From a virus, in the IMG/VR virus record IMGVR_UViG_3300025108_007749, positions 1 to 37,480 of that record: DNA of 37,480 bases; one strand, 5' to 3'. Positions 35,210 to 37,480 of the stretch are shown in pieces (position 1 is the stretch's first letter; the number at the start of each line of letters is the position of its first letter). The translations under genes were made by a program, and so were the position numbers. The notes below the pieces were generated by a model that saw only the letters and a program-made list of their open reading frames with translations, had not been told where the DNA came from and did no database searches.

Positions 35210-36037
35210 ATGAGTAAAATAATTTATAACGACGGCATTTCAGAATATGCAACTATTACACACACCACTTCAAGCGGCACAATTACAGAGATAACCGACC
35301 CAGAAAACATAGCCAATAGGGCGGTTCTGAATGGATATGAGTATAGTATAAGCACGCCAAATTCAGGAACATCAACAATAACTATTGGATGGACTAACCC
35401 AGATTACCCAACATGTTCAGCCGTTGGTTTAATAGGGCTTTATAGCGATATTGATGAAAGCGCAAATATCACGATAAAGACTTATAATAGCTCCTTAGTT
35501 TTGGTTGACACAATCACAACCATTGCAGCACAAAGAACAAGAATTATTAATGATTTAGAATATAACGATTTTTTGTTCACATTTGACGAGCAAGAAGTTC
35601 GACAAATTAAGATTGAATACGACAACTCCATCACAGTTACCTTACCGCAAATAAACCCTTATATTGGCAAAGTCTATGTGGGTAAAACGCTTGACGTGGA
35701 TGTAAAGCCAAGTTCTATCAAGTATTCTTTTGGCACCCAAGGCGATAAACAGCGCACGCTTGGCGGTCAGATTTACGCCAGTACTAACAACAGCTATTTG
35801 AGAGCTTCGTTCACTACAACAGCAATAGCTGAAACATCGGTTGTATCAACATACTTTAACCTGAATTACATTGATAGCATATCAGAGCCGTTGATATTCG
35901 CACCTCAATCCGGTGGCAATATACTTCTATACGGCACCCAAGAAAAGCCAAGCAACACCAGCGTTACAAGCCCAATCGGCAAACAAGATGGCGAATGGCT
36001 TTATGAGACATCCTTTCAGATAGAAGAAGAAATCTAA
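35210..36037 (+). CDS. Tail protein, probable receptor-binding or tip component
   Basis: 275 residues, beta-strand and Thr/Ser/Ile-rich (Ile-Thr-His-Thr-Thr-Ser-Ser-Gly-Thr-Ile-Thr; Asn-Ile-Thr-Ile-Lys-Thr-Tyr-Asn-Ser). GGGGA precedes the ATG, one base after the previous stop. As the last gene of the tail block it is the likeliest candidate for host recognition, since no long tail fibre is encoded. It ends converging by four bases with the minus-strand exported-protein gene. Confidence 0.68.
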   Translation: MSKIIYNDGISEYATITHTTSSGTITEITDPENIANRAVLNGYEYSISTPNSGTSTITIGWTNPDYPTCSAVGLIGLYSDIDESANITIKTYNSSLVLVDTITTIAAQRTRIINDLEYNDFLFTFDEQEVRQIKIEYDNSITVTLPQINPYIGKVYVGKTLDVDVKPSSIKYSFGTQGDKQRTLGGQIYASTNNSYLRASFTTTAIAETSVVSTYFNLNYIDSISEPLIFAPQSGGNILLYGTQEKPSNTSVTSPIGKQDGEWLYETSFQIEEEI

Positions 36038-36234
36038 AATCCGTCTTTAAAAATCCTGTCTGTTCGTAGTTCAACCCATCTATCCTGACCATGCACGGCC
36101 ACAAACTCAATGGCGCAACCAACACAGTCAGCAGGCACGGGGGTTATGTAAATCTCACCATCAACGGTTGTCACCCAATCCGAACCGACCGCATTAGTAG
36201 CGACCATCATTATGACTAAAAAAACCTTTTTCAT
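36034..36234 (-). CDS. Small exported protein with C-terminal F-K-D-G-F
   Basis: 66 residues from the ATG at 36234, with AGGAG eight bases upstream. A clear signal peptide (Met-Lys-Lys-Val-Phe-Leu-Val-Ile-Met-Met-Val-Ala-Thr-Asn-Ala-Val-Gly-Ser) precedes a short mature domain with Cys-Val-Gly-Cys and the ending Arg-Ile-Phe-Lys-Asp-Gly-Phe. It runs against the late operon and its first 23 bases overlap, divergently, the exported protein at 36212. It uses a TAG stop, rare in this window. Candidate lysogenic-conversion gene. Confidence 0.65.
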   Translation of the reverse strand: MKKVFLVIMMVATNAVGSDWVTTVDGEIYITPVPADCVGCAIEFVAVHGQDRWVELRTDRIFKDGF

Positions 36235-36760
36235 TTTATTACTCCTATCTAACCCTTCACGGGCTGTCTTTAAAAATGGCTTTGAGCCACCCTGTACTGA
36301 TATACCCACACCTGTTGTCACCGTGGCCGAATATCACGACTATCCAAGCCTGAACGATAACGAACCTTTCGGTGAGTCTGTGAGCACCTCGTTCGAGCTG
36401 AATCTCAAGACCGACCGTTACGCTGTGGTCTCTGGCTTCTCGTTAAATGCTGACCGTAGGCGCATGGTCTTTGAGAACGCCCCAACAAACTACAATCTCA
36501 TGTCAGAGGTGACTATTTCAGTCAGTACGTGTCCAGGTGACTTCACCAGTACCGCAGCTTGTTTATTTCAGGCCAGCAATTCATCAACACTGATATTCAC
36601 CACAAAGGCCAATGACCCGGACAACTGGTGCAAACTGGAACGAGGTAAACAGTACTATATAAACTACATCCTGACACCTGAGCCATTCACCACTGCACCG
36701 GCTTGTGCTAATCCATCCCATTCAAGATGCGCTATCTTTTACACTGAGGCTGCGCTTTAA
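36212..36760 (+). CDS. Secreted protein with N-terminal F-K-N-G-F-E motif
   Basis: 182 residues. A signal peptide (Met-Thr-Lys-Lys-Thr-Phe-Phe-Ile-Leu-Leu-Leu-Leu-Ser-Asn-Pro-Ser-Arg-Ala) is followed at once by Val-Phe-Lys-Asn-Gly-Phe-Glu. The mature part has Ser-Val-Ser-Thr-Cys-Pro-Gly-Asp-Phe, Ala-Ala-Cys-Leu-Phe, Trp-Cys-Lys-Leu-Glu-Arg-Gly-Lys-Gln-Tyr-Tyr-Ile-Asn and further Cys, consistent with disulfides outside the cytoplasm. I recall similar Cys-Pro-Gly-Asp-Phe and Tyr-Tyr-Ile/Leu-Asn patterns in secreted proteins of Lysobacterales-like bacteria, suggesting host origin. No good SD was seen. It might be a moron exposed on the lysogen. Confidence 0.68.
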   Translation: MTKKTFFILLLLSNPSRAVFKNGFEPPCTDIPTPVVTVAEYHDYPSLNDNEPFGESVSTSFELNLKTDRYAVVSGFSLNADRRRMVFENAPTNYNLMSEVTISVSTCPGDFTSTAACLFQASNSSTLIFTTKANDPDNWCKLERGKQYYINYILTPEPFTTAPACANPSHSRCAIFYTEAAL

Positions 36761-36895
36761 CTGCTCCACCTCTGCCTGTAGTTCCTCAATGGCTTTGAGG
36801 TAGTCAGTCTCTCTGACCCACTTTGTTGTTGTAACCTCATCTTGTTTTACAGGTGTCATTACTCCGCTGACCGTGTATCTTTGAACATCACTCAT
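36722..36895 (-). CDS. 57-residue coiled-coil protein
   Basis: Read directly from the minus strand. AGGTG lies four or five bases before the ATG at 36895. It encodes Arg-Tyr-Thr-Val-Ser-Gly-Val-Met-Thr-Pro-Val, then Lys-Trp-Val-Arg-Glu-Thr-Asp-Tyr-Leu and a heptad helix (Ala-Ile-Glu-Glu-Leu-Gln-Ala-Glu-Val-Glu-Gln-Leu). This 'strand, W-V-x-x-x-D-Y-L, coil' plan is common among small phage proteins. Its last 39 bases overlap, tail to tail, the secreted-protein gene. It lies 33 bases downstream of the HNH gene in the same direction. Confidence 0.72.
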   Translation of the reverse strand: MSDVQRYTVSGVMTPVKQDEVTTTKWVRETDYLKAIEELQAEVEQLKRSLSVKDSAS

Positions 36896-36928
36896 AAATC
36901 ACCTTTTGGTTGGGGTTATTCTGCATTT

Positions 36929-37480
36929 TTACCATCGACGTTTAATCGGTAAAACCTTGTTCATTTCTTCAACAATTCGGTCAATGGGTTCGCCATTGCG
37001 CAACATCTTTAAGACTACTCGTTGTCTCTTTTGTACACGTGTATTATTGGCCTGTGTCACGGGGTCTGCCCATCGACAGTTGCTAGGCTCATAATTCCCG
37101 TCATTGTTAATACGGTCAATGCTGTGTTTTGGGCTTGGTTTCTTACCCATGTCCTTAGCAAACAATTCAAAGTTGTTAGCCCACCGGCTGCAAATAGATA
37201 TACCTCGACCGCCATAATGCTTGTAACCCTGAGAGTCTGGATTGGTGCATCTTTGAATTATCCCTTTCCATGTCTTATATAAAGGATGTTTTGAGTGGCA
37301 CTTTCTCTTGATGGGCTTGCCCTGAACGACATGTTTTTGATATGCAGCCCAGATTTTTTTGAGACCATCATCAATTTTCCCCAATGACATACTGTGCTTC
37401 TTACCCTTGATTTGTTTTTTCCAAATGACATACTTGCCTTTGTCAATACTGCAATTTGGAGGGAGATTTTTATTACTCAC
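36929..37480 (-). CDS. HNH-type endonuclease with integrase-like N-terminal domain
   Basis: 183 residues starting at a GTG on the very edge of the window, so an upstream extension cannot be excluded. Residues 1-50 (Asn-Leu-Pro-Pro-Asn-Cys-Ser-Ile-Asp-Lys-Gly-Lys-Tyr-Val; Lys-Lys-Gln-Ile-x-Gly-Lys; Ser-Leu-Gly-Lys; Asp-Asp-Gly-Leu) align with integrase residues 7-54 at roughly half identity. Residues 66-150 are the phage HNH-like family with Trp-Lys-Gly-Ile-Ile-Gln-Arg-Cys, Tyr-Gly-Gly-Arg-Gly-Ile, Met-Gly-Lys-Lys-Pro and Ser-Ile-Asp-Arg-Ile-Asn-Asn-Asp-Gly-Asn-Tyr-x-Pro-x-Asn-Cys-Arg-Trp. The C-terminus is basic. It may be a homing endonuclease or may act at integrase-related DNA sites. Confidence 0.82.
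   Translation of the reverse strand: MSNKNLPPNCSIDKGKYVIWKKQIKGKKHSMSLGKIDDGLKKIWAAYQKHVVQGKPIKRKCHSKHPLYKTWKGIIQRCTNPDSQGYKHYGGRGISICSRWANNFELFAKDMGKKPSPKHSIDRINNDGNYEPSNCRWADPVTQANNTRVQKRQRVVLKMLRNGEPIDRIVEEMNKVLPIKRRW

Noticed and set aside
36034-36036. Global reassignment of TAG to an amino acid
   Set aside because: The exported protein ends sensibly at TAG after Phe-Lys-Asp-Gly-Phe, and readthrough would add only five residues. Rarity of TAG alone does not show recoding.
1-37480. Direct terminal repeat (TCAC at both window ends)
   Set aside because: Four bases are expected by chance; there is no longer terminal identity.
1-37480. CRISPR arrays, insertion sequences, DNA methyltransferase or known anti-phage systems
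   Set aside because: No regularly spaced repeats other than the three iterons, no transposase-like product and no methyltransferase or toxin-antitoxin motif seen in the translated frames.

Overview
The window is a nearly complete temperate siphovirus (prophage or excised phage genome), 37.5 kb and moderately AT-rich, with lambda-like control and an HK97-like head. Genes are tightly packed, with many ATGA, GTGA and TGATG stop/start overlaps. The host is probably a gammaproteobacterium. This rests on the Asp-Asp-Ile-Pro-Phe SSB tail, the two-gene Rz/Rz1 spanin pair (implying an outer membrane), strong Shine-Dalgarno (SD) use, and two exported proteins with a Phe-Lys-Asn/Asp-Gly-Phe motif that I recall from Lysobacterales and Marinicella-like marine bacteria. 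The genus is a guess.

Layout. (1) 1-6842, minus strand: a leftward early operon from a consensus promoter at 6872-6900. It holds small accessory proteins, a RecT annealase, an FtsK-gamma-like winged helix protein, SSB, YopX, a DUF4224-type protein and a tyrosine integrase. (2) 6843-7718: immunity region with an S24 repressor, a divergent Cro, and mirror-image left and right promoters that share a 21-bp palindromic operator. (3) 7719-13658, plus: right early operon with Cro, small coupled ORFs, a lambda-O-like initiator containing three iterons, a lambda-P-like protein, small HTH proteins, a DUF1364-like zinc protein, RusA, and a 200-residue protein in the position of an antiterminator. (4) 13660-13985: probable late promoter, immediate terminator and a foldable RNA. 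(5) 13986-16093: M15 endolysin, holin, nested spanins and membrane proteins. (6) 16139-22745: HNH/P-loop fusion, terminases, portal, protease and capsid. (7) 22787-28595: head-tail connectors interrupted by three glycosyltransferase genes, then the tail tube gene and a frameshifted G/GT chaperone. (8) 28595-36037: a 1737-residue tape measure and tail tip proteins. (9) 36034-37480: two exported proteins, a small coiled-coil gene and an HNH endonuclease.

The most unusual observations are these. The HNH protein at the right end begins with a domain about half identical to the integrase N-terminus. A 57-base hairpin-containing leader is repeated, at identical spacing and with two compensatory base-pair changes, before only the capsid and tail-tube genes, and each of those genes is followed by a terminator. 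A three-gene glycosyltransferase cassette sits inside the neck module. A foldable RNA lies just before an endolysin start that lacks a Shine-Dalgarno sequence. If the molecule is circular, the leftward operon runs through the window edge directly into the HNH gene.

Several short genes were read directly from the sequence and have good ribosome sites or stop/start overlaps: 2341-2406, 6382-6519, 8039-8188, 8185-8301, 10599-10706, 12348-12515 and 36722-36895.
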